In this document: positions 1-10,503 of the stretch, in pieces
Position numbering within the stretch: the stretch's first letter is position 1
Layout of the letters: each line of letters begins with the position of its first letter
NCBI RefSeq assembly: GCF_012933445.1
Contig: NZ_JABBNC010000018.1
Span: forward strand, 104,825 to 168,824
Direction: 5' to 3'
Source of the DNA: Actinoplanes sp. TBRC 11911
Lineage (GTDB): Bacteria > Actinomycetota > Actinomycetes > Mycobacteriales > Micromonosporaceae
Length of the DNA stretch: 64,000 nt
The notes under the pieces: generated by a model
Databases searched by the model: none
The model's input: only the letters and a program-made list of their open reading frames with translations
What the model was told of the DNA's origin: nothing
Translations under genes and position numbers: made by a program

Positions 1-79
1 CACGGCCCAGATATGAAGGTTGTGTGTAGGGTCTTCGCGGCGGATGCGTCTTGGCGCCACGCCGATAGACTTCGCTCTC

Positions 80-1984
80 ATGAGCGAAGCCCTCCCCGGC
101 ACGACCGGTGTCCTCGCGAGCATCACCGCCCCCGGTGACCTCAAGCGCCTCACCGTCGAGCAGCTGGACATGCTGGCCGCGGAGATCCGCGACTTCCTGG
201 TCGCCAAGGTGTCGCGTACCGGGGGGCATCTGGGGCCGAATCTGGGGATCGTGGAGACCACCCTCGCTCTGCACCGCGTCTTCGACTCGCCGCGCGACCG
301 GGTGCTGTTCGACACTGGCCATCAGGCGTACGTGCACAAGATCGTTACGGGCCGGCAGGAGGGCTTCGACCTGCTGCGCCAGCGTGGCGGCCTCTCCGGG
401 TACCCGAGCCGCGCGGAGAGCGAGCACGACCTCATCGAGAATTCGCATGCCTCCACCGCGCTTTCGTACGCCGATGGTCTGTCCAAGGCGTTCGCACTGC
501 GCGGCGAGGAGCGGCACGTGGTGGCCGTGGTCGGCGACGGCGCGCTGACCGGCGGCATGTGCTGGGAGGCGCTCAACAACATCGCCTCGGCGAAGAACCG
601 GCTGGTCATCGTCGTCAACGACAACGGCCGGTCGTACGCGCCGACGATCGGTGGCCTGGCCGATCACCTGTCGACGCTGCGCCTCAACCCGGGCTACGAG
701 CGGGTGCTCGACCTGGTGAAGGACGCGCTGGGCTCGACGCCGGTGGTGGGCAAACCGGTCTACGAGGTGCTGCACGCGGTCAAGAAGGGCATCAAGGACG
801 CGGTCGCCCCGCAGCCGATGTTCGAGGATCTCGGCATCAAATACCTGGGCCCGGTCGACGGGCACGACGTGGCGGCGATGGAGTCGGCGCTGCGCCGGGC
901 CAAGGGCTTCAACGCGCCGGTCATCGTGCACGCGGTGACCCGCAAGGGCTACGGCTACCGCCCGGCCGAGGACGACGAGGCCGACTGTCTGCACGGGCCG
1001 GGCGGCGCGTTCGACGTGCAGACCGGCAAGCTGCTCGCGGCGCCCGCGGTGAAGTGGACCGGGGTGTTCGCCGACGAGCTCGTGAAGATCGCCGACGAGC
1101 GGCCGGACGTCGTCGGCATCACCGCCGCGATGGCCGAGCCGACCGGGATCGCCAAGCTCGCCCGGAAATATCCCGAGCGCGCCTACGACGTGGGCATCGC
1201 CGAGCAGCACGCGGTCACCAGCGCCGCGGGCCTGGCGATGGGCGGCCTGCACCCGGTCGTCGCCGTGTACGCGACGTTCCTGAACAGGGCGTTCGACCAG
1301 GTGCTGCTCGATGTCGCGCTGCACGAGCTGCCGGTGACGTTCGTGCTGGACCGAGCCGGCATCACCGGTCCGGACGGGCCGAGCCACTACGGCGTCTGGG
1401 ACATGAGCGTCTTCGGCGTGGTGCCGGGCCTGCGCATCGCCGCTCCGCGGGACGCGGCGACGCTGCGTGCGGAGCTGCGCGAGGCGGTCGCGGTCGAGGA
1501 CGGCCCGACGATCGTACGTTTCCCGACCGGTGCCGTACCGGCCGATCTGCCCGCCGTGCGCCGTCTCGGCCAGGTCGACGTGCTGCGCGAGGACGAGCGT
1601 AAGGACGTGCTGCTGGTGACGGTCGGCTCGTTCGGCACGCTCGGCATGGAGGTCGCCGACCGGTTAGCGCAGGAGGGTCACGGCGTGACCGTGGCGGACC
1701 CGCGCTGGGTGCGTCCGGTGCCGGTCGAGCTGGCCGGTCTGGCCGGGCAGCACCGGCTGGTGGTGACCCTGGAGGACGGGGTGCGCGCGGGCGGTGTCGG
1801 CGACGCGGTGGCGAGCATGCTGCGGGACGCGGGCGTGGACGTGCCGCTGCGTGACTTCGGCGTTCCGGTCGGTTTCCACCCGCACGGCACGCGGGCCGAG
1901 ATCCTGGAGTCGCTGGACCTGACTCCGCAGGTCATCGCCCGTGAGGTGGCCGCGACGGTGTCCATTCTGGAGCCCGCCTCTTAA
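80..1984 (+). CDS. dxs: 1-deoxy-D-xylulose-5-phosphate synthase
   Basis: Thiamine-diphosphate enzyme that condenses pyruvate with glyceraldehyde-3-phosphate, the first step of the non-mevalonate isoprenoid pathway; cytoplasmic. The 634-residue product is of normal DXS length. Seen: N-terminal His50 in SRTGGHLGPNLG, His81 in DTGHQAYVHK, the ThDP-binding motif VVGDGALTGGMCWEALNN (about 151-168), and the catalytic Glu near residue 375 in YDVGIAEQHAV, followed by the transketolase C-terminal domain. The frame is open 20 codons further upstream (from 20), but that part looks unlike the family, so the ATG at 80 (MSEALPG) is preferred. It stands alone here; the next gene starts 80 bp downstream on the same strand and is functionally unrelated. 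Confidence 0.96.
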   Translation: MSEALPGTTGVLASITAPGDLKRLTVEQLDMLAAEIRDFLVAKVSRTGGHLGPNLGIVETTLALHRVFDSPRDRVLFDTGHQAYVHKIVTGRQEGFDLLRQRGGLSGYPSRAESEHDLIENSHASTALSYADGLSKAFALRGEERHVVAVVGDGALTGGMCWEALNNIASAKNRLVIVVNDNGRSYAPTIGGLADHLSTLRLNPGYERVLDLVKDALGSTPVVGKPVYEVLHAVKKGIKDAVAPQPMFEDLGIKYLGPVDGHDVAAMESALRRAKGFNAPVIVHAVTRKGYGYRPAEDDEADCLHGPGGAFDVQTGKLLAAPAVKWTGVFADELVKIADERPDVVGITAAMAEPTGIAKLARKYPERAYDVGIAEQHAVTSAAGLAMGGLHPVVAVYATFLNRAFDQVLLDVALHELPVTFVLDRAGITGPDGPSHYGVWDMSVFGVVPGLRIAAPRDAATLRAELREAVAVEDGPTIVRFPTGAVPADLPAVRRLGQVDVLREDERKDVLLVTVGSFGTLGMEVADRLAQEGHGVTVADPRWVRPVPVELAGLAGQHRLVVTLEDGVRAGGVGDAVASMLRDAGVDVPLRDFGVPVGFHPHGTRAEILESLDLTPQVIAREVAATVSILEPAS

Positions 1985-2064
1985 CAAACTCGGATTTCGG
2001 CCGGAAGCCGGGCGAGCCGGACGCTTACATGGGCGTTTCGTTATCTCGCCGTTATCTTCAAGGC

Positions 2065-3369
2065 ATGAGTTTGGAGAGCGGCGTCGTCGTCATCGAACTC
2101 GGTCTGGAGCGCGGCGAACCCGACTCCTACCGCAACTCGAGCCGGCGCACGACGCCGCGGTGGGTTCCGTCCATGCTGGTCGCCGCGTTACTACTGGTCA
2201 TTCTCGGCGCCTCCGACCCGCCCGCGAAATCGCCGCTCTCGCAGGTGTTCCGGCTGCAGGTCGCGCCCGGCGACGCGTACACGCTGACCAGCGACGGCAC
2301 GCTGGTGGCGCAGACGCTGGGGCAGCTCACGTCGTACGACCTGGCGAACGGGCAGATCCTGTGGCAGTCCGCCCAGGCCGCGCCGACCTACCGGCTGCGG
2401 CAGGTCGAGGGGCTGGTGCTGATGCGTCCGTTCCAGTCCGGCGGACGCGATCCGGGCACGTCGGCCGTCGCGCTGAGTAACGGGGCAAGCCGCTGGGAGC
2501 ACGACGGCAACGTGCTCACCGTGCCCGGCTCACCCACCCTGCTCGCGGTGCAGCCGGTCCGCAGTTACGCCGGCGCGAACCGGCGGGTGGAGGGCGCGAT
2601 CGAGGCGCTCGACCCGTTCAGCGGCGACACCCGGTGGACGGTTCAGGTGCCGGGCACCGGCGTGCTGCTGGGCGTGCCCGGACCGGCCGACACCGGCTCG
2701 CGGATGCTGCTGGTCAACTCCGACCGCACCATGGATTTGCACGACCTGGACGACGGCCAGTTGCTGGCCTCCGAGAGCATCCCGGCTGCCGACTACGGAC
2801 CGGGCAACCCGTCGGTGGCCGGCGGGGTGATCCTGCTCTGGCATCCCGGCGTCTCCGGCATGCAGATCTCCGCGTACGGACCGCTGTCGCTGCGTCCACT
2901 CTGGACGCGACCGGCCTACCGCGCCGACGTCATCAAGGAGTGCGGCTTGCTGGCCTGCCTGGTCGGCGACGACGGTGTGCGGGCGATCGACCCGGTGACC
3001 GGGGACCCGCGATGGTACCGGCCGCAATGGAAGGACATCGACGTCCAAGGCACCATGACCATTGCGTACGCCGAGGAGGCCGACCAGAAGCCGGTCGCTG
3101 TCGTCGACCCGGACACCGCCGAGGTGAAGGTCGACCTGGCCGGGTGGCGCCCGGTGGCCGGCACCAGCGCAGGCGATGCCTTCCTGGTGACTCGAGCCGT
3201 CGACGCGGGAGCCCGTAGCATGGTCGCCGTGGTCCGGCCGGACGACCGCCAACCGCGGCCCCTGGCCGATCTGCCCGCGGGCACCGGCGACTGCGAGTCG
3301 GCGCCGAACAGGTTGGCCTGCCGGAACATGTACGGCGAACTGGTCGTGTGGGCGTACCGGGAGGGGTGA
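2065..3369 (+). CDS. Membrane-anchored PQQ-like beta-propeller protein, paralogue 1
   Basis: Unrecognised by name. The 434-residue protein has a short cytoplasmic N-terminus with a VVVIELGLERGEP segment, one transmembrane helix at about 34-49, and a large exported domain of repeated beta strands. The domain carries PQQ/WD40-like signatures such as GQILWQSA, DTRWTV and DPRWYRP, typical of beta-propellers. Two Cys pairs are visible, in KECGLLACL and in GDCESAPNRLAC, plausibly disulfides outside the cell. It ends in LVVWAYREG. It is the first of three tandem paralogues followed by a two-component system. The ATG at 2065 is preferred over 2029 because it leaves the conserved N-terminal motif close to the start. 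A binding or sensing role is inference only. Confidence 0.85.
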   Translation: MSLESGVVVIELGLERGEPDSYRNSSRRTTPRWVPSMLVAALLLVILGASDPPAKSPLSQVFRLQVAPGDAYTLTSDGTLVAQTLGQLTSYDLANGQILWQSAQAAPTYRLRQVEGLVLMRPFQSGGRDPGTSAVALSNGASRWEHDGNVLTVPGSPTLLAVQPVRSYAGANRRVEGAIEALDPFSGDTRWTVQVPGTGVLLGVPGPADTGSRMLLVNSDRTMDLHDLDDGQLLASESIPAADYGPGNPSVAGGVILLWHPGVSGMQISAYGPLSLRPLWTRPAYRADVIKECGLLACLVGDDGVRAIDPVTGDPRWYRPQWKDIDVQGTMTIAYAEEADQKPVAVVDPDTAEVKVDLAGWRPVAGTSAGDAFLVTRAVDAGARSMVAVVRPDDRQPRPLADLPAGTGDCESAPNRLACRNMYGELVVWAYREG

Positions 3370-3372
3370 GTC

Positions 3373-4716
3373 TTGGCGCTGATCGAGCTGGACCTGACCA
3401 CCCAGTTCGACCCGGCACCCAGCTCGCCACCGCCCGTCCACCGCTACCGGCTGCCCGGGCTGATCCTCGCCGCCGCCCTGGTGTTCCTGCTCAGCGGCGC
3501 GGCACCCGACGCGCCCCGGCTCTGGCAGACGGCCGGATCGATCCCGTTGAGCGGTAACGACTCGCTGTTCGCGCTGGCCGGCGGCGAGGTCTACACGGTC
3601 GCGTCGACGCCCGGCACGCGCACCGTGCGGGCCTTCCTGCTCGGTGCGAAACCACGCCAGGTGTGGTCCACCTCGTTCGCGGCGCGGCCGCGGCAGCCGG
3701 ACGACGTCGGCTACACCCGGATCGCCGCGCAGCGGGCCGGCGACGTGGTGCTCATCAACGACGGGCCGTCGACCACCGTGCTGGACGTCCGCACCGGACA
3801 CGTGCTCTGGTCCACCGCGGTGCCGGTGGCGCCGATCGACGGGGCCGACCTGGGCGTCGTCGAGGTGCAGCAGTTCCGGGCCGGCACGATCTACGACCAG
3901 GATTCGGGTGATCCGGGCGCGCTGTACTTCGGGTCCACCGGCCAGCCGCACACCGAGCCGCCGGTGCACACCGAGATCCACGGGGTGGACCTCCGGACCG
4001 GCGCGACCGTCTGGTCGGTGCCGGAAAGCGGCTCGGTGAACGTCCTGCCCACCTCGAACGCGGTGGACATCGTGTCGTCGCAGCGGCTGGAGCGCCGCGC
4101 CGCCGCCACCGGGCGGGTGCTCGCCACCCGTGCGCTGCCGCCGGTCGACGGCCGCCTGCCGACCGGCGGCGACATCATCGGCGGCACCATGGTCGTCTCC
4201 TACGGCTCGTTCGGCGAGCAGGAGACCGGGTACGCCCCGGACACCCTGCGCCGGCTCTGGTCGCGATCCGTGCCGGAGATCCTGCTCGACCCGCCGAGCT
4301 GCGGAGACGTGCTGTGCGAGGGCGGCCGGTCGCGGCTCGACGTGCTCGACCCCGTCAGCGGGAAAGCCTTGTGGCGCGCCCCGGCCGACGTCGATCTGAG
4401 CCGGCGCGACGGTTACGTGGTCGAGACGGACACCCAGACCGGGGCGGTGCGGCGTCTCGCCGACCCGGCCACCGGCCGCACCCGCGTCGATCTCAGCGCC
4501 TGGGGTGCCGAGGCGGTCGGCGCGTCCGGCGCTCCGATCGTGCTGCGCGGCATCCGCAGCCCGTTCCGGAGCGTGTTCGGCGTCGTCGAGCCGCGGCGCG
4601 ACGCGGTGCAGCCGCTCGGCGAGGCCAGCGGGACGCTCGGCGATTGCGCCGCGGACAGCGCGCACGTGGTGTGCCGTACCGATCAAGTGCTGCGTATCTG
4701 GGCTTATCGGGCCTGA
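3373..4716 (+). CDS. Membrane-anchored PQQ-like beta-propeller protein, paralogue 2
   Basis: Second of three tandem paralogues, 447 residues. It probably starts at TTG 3373, only 3 bp after the previous stop, with a GGGAGGGG ribosome-binding site at about 3359-3366; translation is likely coupled to paralogue 1. Layout is the same: N-terminal MALIELDLTT, one transmembrane helix at about 28-43, then an exported propeller with strand signatures such as GHVLWSTA, ATVWSV and GKALWRAP. The Cys pairs of paralogue 1 recur in PPSCGDVLCE and in LGDCAADSAHVVC, and the C-terminus is again RIWAYRA. The preserved Cys pattern with divergent sequence suggests an old duplication under structural constraint. 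Ligand and function are unknown. Confidence 0.85.
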   Translation: MALIELDLTTQFDPAPSSPPPVHRYRLPGLILAAALVFLLSGAAPDAPRLWQTAGSIPLSGNDSLFALAGGEVYTVASTPGTRTVRAFLLGAKPRQVWSTSFAARPRQPDDVGYTRIAAQRAGDVVLINDGPSTTVLDVRTGHVLWSTAVPVAPIDGADLGVVEVQQFRAGTIYDQDSGDPGALYFGSTGQPHTEPPVHTEIHGVDLRTGATVWSVPESGSVNVLPTSNAVDIVSSQRLERRAAATGRVLATRALPPVDGRLPTGGDIIGGTMVVSYGSFGEQETGYAPDTLRRLWSRSVPEILLDPPSCGDVLCEGGRSRLDVLDPVSGKALWRAPADVDLSRRDGYVVETDTQTGAVRRLADPATGRTRVDLSAWGAEAVGASGAPIVLRGIRSPFRSVFGVVEPRRDAVQPLGEASGTLGDCAADSAHVVCRTDQVLRIWAYRA

Positions 4717-4748
4717 CCCGCTGGCCCGTTCGGCGCACAATGAGGCCG

Positions 4749-6035
4749 GTGAGCGCCCTTATCGACCTCGGTGAAATTCCGCGGGAACTGGCCGCCGGGC
4801 CCGTCGAGACCCGGTCGCCGTTCCCGTCGAAGGTCGTGCTCGGCGCTCTCTCGCTGGTGCTGCTCACGCTGCTCACCGGGGCCATGCATCGCGCGCCCCA
4901 GCGACCGCCGACGATCGTCGCGGCCCGGCTGGGCGACCTCACCTTCATCACCGAGGGCCAGCTCGCGGTCGTGTCGGCCGGGCGTCCGGTGCTCGGCTCC
5001 GACGTCGCGAACCGGGTCGTGACCACGTACGCGCTGCCGGCCGGCCGGATGACCAGCCGCACCTCGGTCGCGGTGTCCGGCGGGGTCACCTGGGTGTGGC
5101 GGGGCGCCGGCGTGATCCTGGTGTCGTACCAGGTCGACAGCACCGGCACCTGGGCCGTGGTGGCGGCCGCCGAGGGCACCGAGCGGACGCTGTGGCGGCG
5201 GGAGGCCCGCTGGATCGGCGCCTCGGCCGCGGACGGGCTGGTGGTGCTCAGCGCCGACGACGCCGAGCTCGGGCTGGACCTGAGCACCGGCCGGGTCCGC
5301 TGGTCGGTGCCGCACCCGCCGGACGGCTACACGACTGCGGTCGGGGACGGCACCGGGTGGCCCTCGTGGCTGGTCACGCTCACCGACTCCGGCGGGCTGG
5401 AGACCCGCGACCCGCATACCGGGAAGGTGGTCGCCGCGCTCGCGCTGTCGTCGCTGCCCGGCCGCCAGAACGGGCTGATGTGGGCGATCGACGGCCTGAT
5501 CGTGGTGCAGGACGGCGACCGTGGCTTCGACGCGTACCACGTGCCCGGCCTGGACAAGGCCTGGACCACCACCGCCGACCTCTCGCAGAGCTGGACCGAC
5601 GGTGACTGCGGGCGGCTGATGTGCGCCTTCCGCATGCAGCGCGGCCTCAGCGTGGTCGACTCGGCGACCGGCCGGTTCATGTGGTCGGCCGAGCGATGGG
5701 CGTACGCCGAGGCGGCCGGCGGATACCTGCTCGCCGCCGAGCCGGACCGGGACATCGACGATCCGGCGGTCTGGGTGCTCGATCCGGACACCGGGCGCGT
5801 GCTGGGCGACTTCGGCCGGTGGGAGGCGCGGGGACGAGCTTCGGACGGGACCGTGTACGGGACACTGGACGTGCCCGATACGCACCGAATGTTCTACGGG
5901 GTGCTCGATCCGGCCACCCGGCACGTCCGCATCCTCGGCAGCGGCACGTCGGTGTCGGGCAGCTGCGAGATCGGCCCGGACGTGCTGCTCTGCCGCCTGC
6001 TCGACGCGTCCATCGCCCTCTGGCCGCTTCGGTAG
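4749..6035 (+). CDS. Membrane-anchored PQQ-like beta-propeller protein, paralogue 3
   Basis: Third tandem paralogue, about 428 residues. The frame is open far upstream into paralogue 2, but similarity begins at SALIDLGEIP, so the start is GTG 4749 (ATG 4740 would add three residues). One transmembrane helix lies at about 29-44, followed by the exported propeller with strands such as GRVRWSVPHP and GRFMWSAERW. Paired Cys occur in TDGDCGRLMC and in SGSCEIGPDVLLC, and the protein ends in SIALWPLR, matching the other two. The response-regulator gene starts 67 bp downstream on the same strand. The three propellers could be inputs or targets of that system; this is inference. Confidence 0.83.
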   Translation: MSALIDLGEIPRELAAGPVETRSPFPSKVVLGALSLVLLTLLTGAMHRAPQRPPTIVAARLGDLTFITEGQLAVVSAGRPVLGSDVANRVVTTYALPAGRMTSRTSVAVSGGVTWVWRGAGVILVSYQVDSTGTWAVVAAAEGTERTLWRREARWIGASAADGLVVLSADDAELGLDLSTGRVRWSVPHPPDGYTTAVGDGTGWPSWLVTLTDSGGLETRDPHTGKVVAALALSSLPGRQNGLMWAIDGLIVVQDGDRGFDAYHVPGLDKAWTTTADLSQSWTDGDCGRLMCAFRMQRGLSVVDSATGRFMWSAERWAYAEAAGGYLLAAEPDRDIDDPAVWVLDPDTGRVLGDFGRWEARGRASDGTVYGTLDVPDTHRMFYGVLDPATRHVRILGSGTSVSGSCEIGPDVLLCRLLDASIALWPLR

Positions 6036-6102
6036 CCTTCACTTACGGCCTCTTCACACCCGGTCGGCGAGGCTGGACGCGGCGGTTCTCTGGAGGTCTG
6101 CG

Positions 6103-6773
6103 GTGCGTGTGCTGGTGGTGGAAGACGAGCGGAACCTCTGCGACGCGATCGCGCGCGGGCTCCGGCGTAAAGGCATGGCGGTCGACGTGGCGTACGACGG
6201 CCTCAAGGGCCACGAGATGGCGTACGTGACGCGGTACGACGTGGTCGTCCTCGACCGTGACCTGCCCGGCATGCACGGCGACGAGATCTGCGCGGCACTG
6301 GTCGAGTCCGGCGCGCTGACCCGGGTGCTGATGCTGACCGCGAGCGGGTCGATCGCCGACAAGGTCGAGGGGCTTGAGCTGGGCGCCGACGACTATCTGG
6401 CCAAGCCGTTCGCCTTCGAGGAACTCGTCGCCCGGGTGCAGGCGCTCGGCCGGCGCGCGACCCCGGCGGCCCCACCCGTGCTCAGCGTCGGCAATCTGGT
6501 GCTCGATCAGACCCGCCGGGTGGTCACCCGCGGCGGCCAGCCGATCGAGCTCACCAACAAGGAGTTCGGCGTGCTGGAGGAGCTGCTGAAGGCGCGGGGC
6601 GGGGTGGTGTCCAGTGAGGAACTGCTGGAACGGGTCTGGGACGCGAACACCGACCCGTTCACGACCACGGTCCGGGTCACGGTGATGACGCTCCGCAAGA
6701 AAGTCGGTGACCCGCCGCTGATCGAAACCGTGGTCGGGGCGGGCTATCGCGTGCCGGAACCGGTCGGGCTCTC

Positions 6774-6777
<4 letters not shown>
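6103..6777 (+). CDS. OmpR/PhoB-family response regulator
   Basis: DNA-binding half of a two-component system, 224 residues. The receiver domain (about 1-115) has the acidic pair E7/D8, phospho-acceptor Asp51 in VVLDRDLPG, Thr79 and Lys101 in LAKPFAF. The C-terminal winged-helix domain (about 128-222) shows the OmpR-type ELTNKEFGVLEELL and the recognition/wing part TTTVRVTVMTLRKKVG. The GTG start at 6103 follows a GGAGG at about 6090. Its stop overlaps the start of the kinase gene by 4 bp (ATGA), so the two are co-translated. Target genes are not evident; the three upstream propeller genes on the same strand are candidates. Confidence 0.95.
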
Positions 6778-7991
<1,214 letters not shown>

Positions 7992-8044
7992 CCGGCGCGG
8001 CGAGTTCAGCGCGGCCGGTCGGGCCGGGCTGCCGTCCGGCCCGG

Positions 8045-8163
8045 CGGCCGGGTCGTGGTCGGATGGGGCCGGTGAGGCGGCCATGTCGCGGTCGGATGGG
8101 GCCGTTCAGGCGGCCATGTCGCGGTCGGATAGCTCCGGTCAGGCGGCGAGGTCGCGGTCGGTC
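8045..8163. repeat. 33-bp tandem array copying the 3' end of the DUF2637/HTH gene
   Basis: The motif GTCG(C/T)GGTCGG recurs at 8052, 8085, 8118 and 8151, a period of exactly 33 bp. The unit at 8151 lies inside the last codons (DRDLAA and stop) of the minus-strand gene that ends at 8139. The other units lie beyond the stop and repeat that sequence with small changes; one further copy keeps the TGA and the next has TCA. A GC-rich inverted repeat (8023-8029 with 8039-8045) adjoins the array between the two convergent genes. Confidence 0.85.
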
Positions 8164-9236
8164 GGCATTGTTCCGTCCGCCATCGCGGCGGCCTCCTTGC
8201 GGACCTTGCGCCACGTTGTCGGGCTCATGCCCAGTTCGCCGGCCAGTTGGGTCTCGGTGATGCCGGGGTGGTCGGCCTTGATCTGAGCGGCCATCGCCAG
8301 GGTTTCGGCCGGGTCGCGGCGCTTCCGGTCACCGGTGCCCTGCCGAGCAGGCGGGGCCGGTTGGCGTGAGGCGGAGGCGGGTGCGGTCACGGTCGGGCCG
8401 GCCGGACGCTGGGCCGGGACTGCCCGTTGCCGTTGCGGCCGGGGGGTGGGCTGCGCGAAGGAGCCGTCCGATCCGGTTCGCGGTAGCACCGCAGAGGCCT
8501 CGGCGAAGACGGCGGGCGGCAGGTTACTGCGCCGTGACGGCGTGCCAGGAGCCGGCACCAGACCGGGAATCGCGGAAGCGTCGCGACCGATGATCCCCGA
8601 TGCGGATTTTTCCGATATTTCGTATTCGTCTGGGGCGGTGGTCAAGTCTGCGGCGACAACCCGACGGTCTTGCGCGAAGCTCGAAGCGTCGGCGGCGTTG
8701 CGGTCTCGCGCTGTTCCGGCGGCGACGGCGTGGCGGTCGCGCGCGGTGCCCGAACCGTCGGTGGCCGCGGTGACGGACTCGCGCGCCTGCGCGGCGACAT
8801 CGGCAGCGGACCGCTCGCTGTCCGCGGCCGTGCGGGTGCGTTCCAGTTCCGCGATGCGGCCGGTCAGTTCGACCAGGCAGATGCTGGCCACGATGATCAG
8901 GCCGTCGACCGAGAGCGGGAGCAGGTAGGGGGAGGCGCCCGTCTCGCCGTAGCGGGCCGCCACCCCGGCCATGTGCCAATAGGACACCCACGCGGCGATC
9001 CCGGCGATGATGGCGGTGGCCAGCACGCGGGCGGCGGCCAGCAGGCGGCGGTGCACGGGGACCCGGGAGATCAGCTCGACCGTGAGGAGCAGGGCCAGCG
9101 GTGGCCACGCCGCGATCGCCTGGCTGATCGGATTGTCCAAGGCGTGCAGCACGTTGGCGACCACCGACGCGGCGACGCCCAGCAGCAGCGTGGCTCGCAC
9201 CGCCCAGCGGACGCGACGCAGATGCTCGAGGACCAC
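8139..9236 (-). CDS. DUF2637 membrane protein with C-terminal helix-turn-helix
   Basis: 365-residue protein. The N-terminal third has about four transmembrane helices (roughly 14-32, 40-56, 66-86 and 102-122) and matches the DUF2637 pattern seen in actinobacterial plasmid transfer/SpdB-like loci and related chromosomal proteins. A hydrophilic Ala/Arg-rich middle of about 200 residues follows, with repeated ARDR-type segments. The C-terminus (about 315-350) holds an HTH-like segment, ETQLAGELGMSPTTWRKVRK. No transfer, replication or integrase genes are nearby, so it looks like an isolated chromosomal copy. A DNA-binding, membrane-tethered role is inferred from the architecture. Its last codons are tandemly repeated beyond the stop. 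Confidence 0.75.
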   Translation of the reverse strand: MVLEHLRRVRWAVRATLLLGVAASVVANVLHALDNPISQAIAAWPPLALLLTVELISRVPVHRRLLAAARVLATAIIAGIAAWVSYWHMAGVAARYGETGASPYLLPLSVDGLIIVASICLVELTGRIAELERTRTAADSERSAADVAAQARESVTAATDGSGTARDRHAVAAGTARDRNAADASSFAQDRRVVAADLTTAPDEYEISEKSASGIIGRDASAIPGLVPAPGTPSRRSNLPPAVFAEASAVLPRTGSDGSFAQPTPRPQRQRAVPAQRPAGPTVTAPASASRQPAPPARQGTGDRKRRDPAETLAMAAQIKADHPGITETQLAGELGMSPTTWRKVRKEAAAMADGTMPTDRDLAA

Positions 9237-9277
9237 CGGAATCTCCTCAGCTGATCATTACCTTGCGTGACGGCTCC

Positions 9278-9298
9278 CCGGCCCGGCTTCCGGGCCGG
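9278..9298. terminator. GC-rich hairpin upstream of the DUF2637 gene
   Basis: Inverted repeat CCGGCCCGG (9278-9286) with CCGGGCCGG (9290-9298) and a 3-nt loop, without a T-run. It lies between the 3' end of the minus-strand gene at 9421 and the start of the gene at 9236. It may be a second part of a terminator or a leader structure. Confidence 0.4.
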
Positions 9299-9332
9299 CG
9301 ACCGCACCATCCTGACCGCTGAAGATGACGCA

Positions 9333-9377
9333 ATCGCTCCCGGCCCGGAACCGTGACCGGTCCGTGCCGGGAGCGAT
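9333..9377 (-). terminator. Terminator-like hairpin after the proline-rich membrane gene
   Basis: 12-bp inverted repeat (core CGCTCCCGGC at 9335-9344 with GCCGGGAGCG at 9366-9375) and a 21-nt loop, about 45-90 bp past the stop of the minus-strand gene ending at 9421. There is no U-tract, as is common for actinobacterial terminators. Confidence 0.55.
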
Positions 9378-9420
9378 GCGAGAGTGTGATCGTGTCTGCG
9401 GCGTGTCGGCTTGCTTCGGG

Positions 9421-10416
9421 CTAGGCCTTCTTCTCGATCTCGGCGCGGACCTTGGGGAACTCGCTCTTGATCGACGATGTGGACTTGAAGTACCAGACGA
9501 CCAGGCCCAGGCTGCCGTCGTCGGCCCAGACGCAGATGGCCAGTTTCTGGCCGGCGCTGGTGCTGTTGCCGCACTTTGCGTAACCGCCCAGCGACCCCGT
9601 CGAGACGCTGGTGATTCCGGTCACCTTTGTGGAGCTGCCGCCGCTGGCGAGCAACGCGTCCACGGTGGTCTCCGGGAGCACGACGTCGGCCTCGGCGGCC
9701 GCCATCACCACGACGTTGCGGGTGCCGATCCGGCCGTACATGCCGCTGACCGAGTTGGACGCCGACGGGTAGCTCGACATCATCGTCTTCAGCAGGTCGA
9801 CGTAGCTCTGCAGCTCCTTGCTGCTCACCTTGGGCCGGCCGCCCAGCGTCTTCGGCGCGACGACCTTGACGGTCGAGGCCGCAGGCGTGCTCGGCTGGGC
9901 CGACGGCTCCTGCGTCGGGTCCTCGGTGGTGGGTGAGGAGGCCGGCTCGGGGGTGGCGTCGGCGGAGGTGAGCTTGTCGTCCTGGTTCCGCAGAACGAGG
10001 ACCACTGCCGTGCTGCCACCCAGGCACAGGACCAGGAAAATCGCGATCGAGGTGAGCACGATCGGCAGCGTCCGGCTCTTCGCCTTCGGCGGCTGGACGG
10101 GCGGCTGCGGGAATCCGGGGTAGGGCGCGTAGGGCGAGGGCGGATACGGCATCGGCTGCCCACCGGCGGGCGGGTAACCGGGCTGCCCGGCGGACGGGTA
10201 ACCGGGCTGCCCCGGCGGTGCATAGCCAGGTTGGACAGCGCCCGGATACCCCGGCTGGGGCGGCACCGACGTCGGGACGTCCGGGTTGGGCTCGCCGGAA
10301 TACGGCGACGAGTACGGCGTGGCCGGATACTGCGTCGGATCTGGCTGTGGGTGGCCGGGATAAGGCTCGCCGGGCTGGGGTTCCCCCGAGGTCGGCGGCT
10401 GAGGGGGCTGAGACAT
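9421..10416 (-). CDS. Proline-rich single-pass membrane protein
   Basis: 331 residues, function not recognised. The cytoplasmic N-terminus (about 1-110) is rich in Pro/Gly/Tyr, with degenerate PGYPxxGQ repeats. One transmembrane helix lies at about 119-140 (LPIVLTSIAIFLVLCLGG). An extracytoplasmic Ser/Thr/Pro linker follows (about 150-190), then a folded C-terminal domain of about 140 residues with Cys in AKCGNS and AICVWAD, probably a disulfide. This layout is common among actinobacterial envelope proteins. It is flanked by a terminator-like hairpin and the fad operon's shared hairpin, so it is probably monocistronic. Confidence 0.8.
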   Translation of the reverse strand: MSQPPQPPTSGEPQPGEPYPGHPQPDPTQYPATPYSSPYSGEPNPDVPTSVPPQPGYPGAVQPGYAPPGQPGYPSAGQPGYPPAGGQPMPYPPSPYAPYPGFPQPPVQPPKAKSRTLPIVLTSIAIFLVLCLGGSTAVVLVLRNQDDKLTSADATPEPASSPTTEDPTQEPSAQPSTPAASTVKVVAPKTLGGRPKVSSKELQSYVDLLKTMMSSYPSASNSVSGMYGRIGTRNVVVMAAAEADVVLPETTVDALLASGGSSTKVTGITSVSTGSLGGYAKCGNSTSAGQKLAICVWADDGSLGLVVWYFKSTSSIKSEFPKVRAEIEKKA

Positions 10417-10503
10417 CCAGGCTCCATCGATCGGGTACCCGGTGAGGCTACCTGGCCTGCGCCTTTCCCGCTGTCCGGTTTAATTCCCGGCGCGTGACGG
10501 CAC

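Noticed and set aside
2530..4740. Long minus-strand ORF (736 codons) antisense to the propeller genes, and similar ones at 47317-49482 and 50544-53102
   Set aside because: High-GC antisense by-products of GC3-biased genes; Arg/His/Pro-rich, no domain, no ribosome-binding site.
8139..9236. Integrated conjugative element
   Set aside because: DUF2637 alone; no integrase, replication or transfer gene and no att-like repeats.
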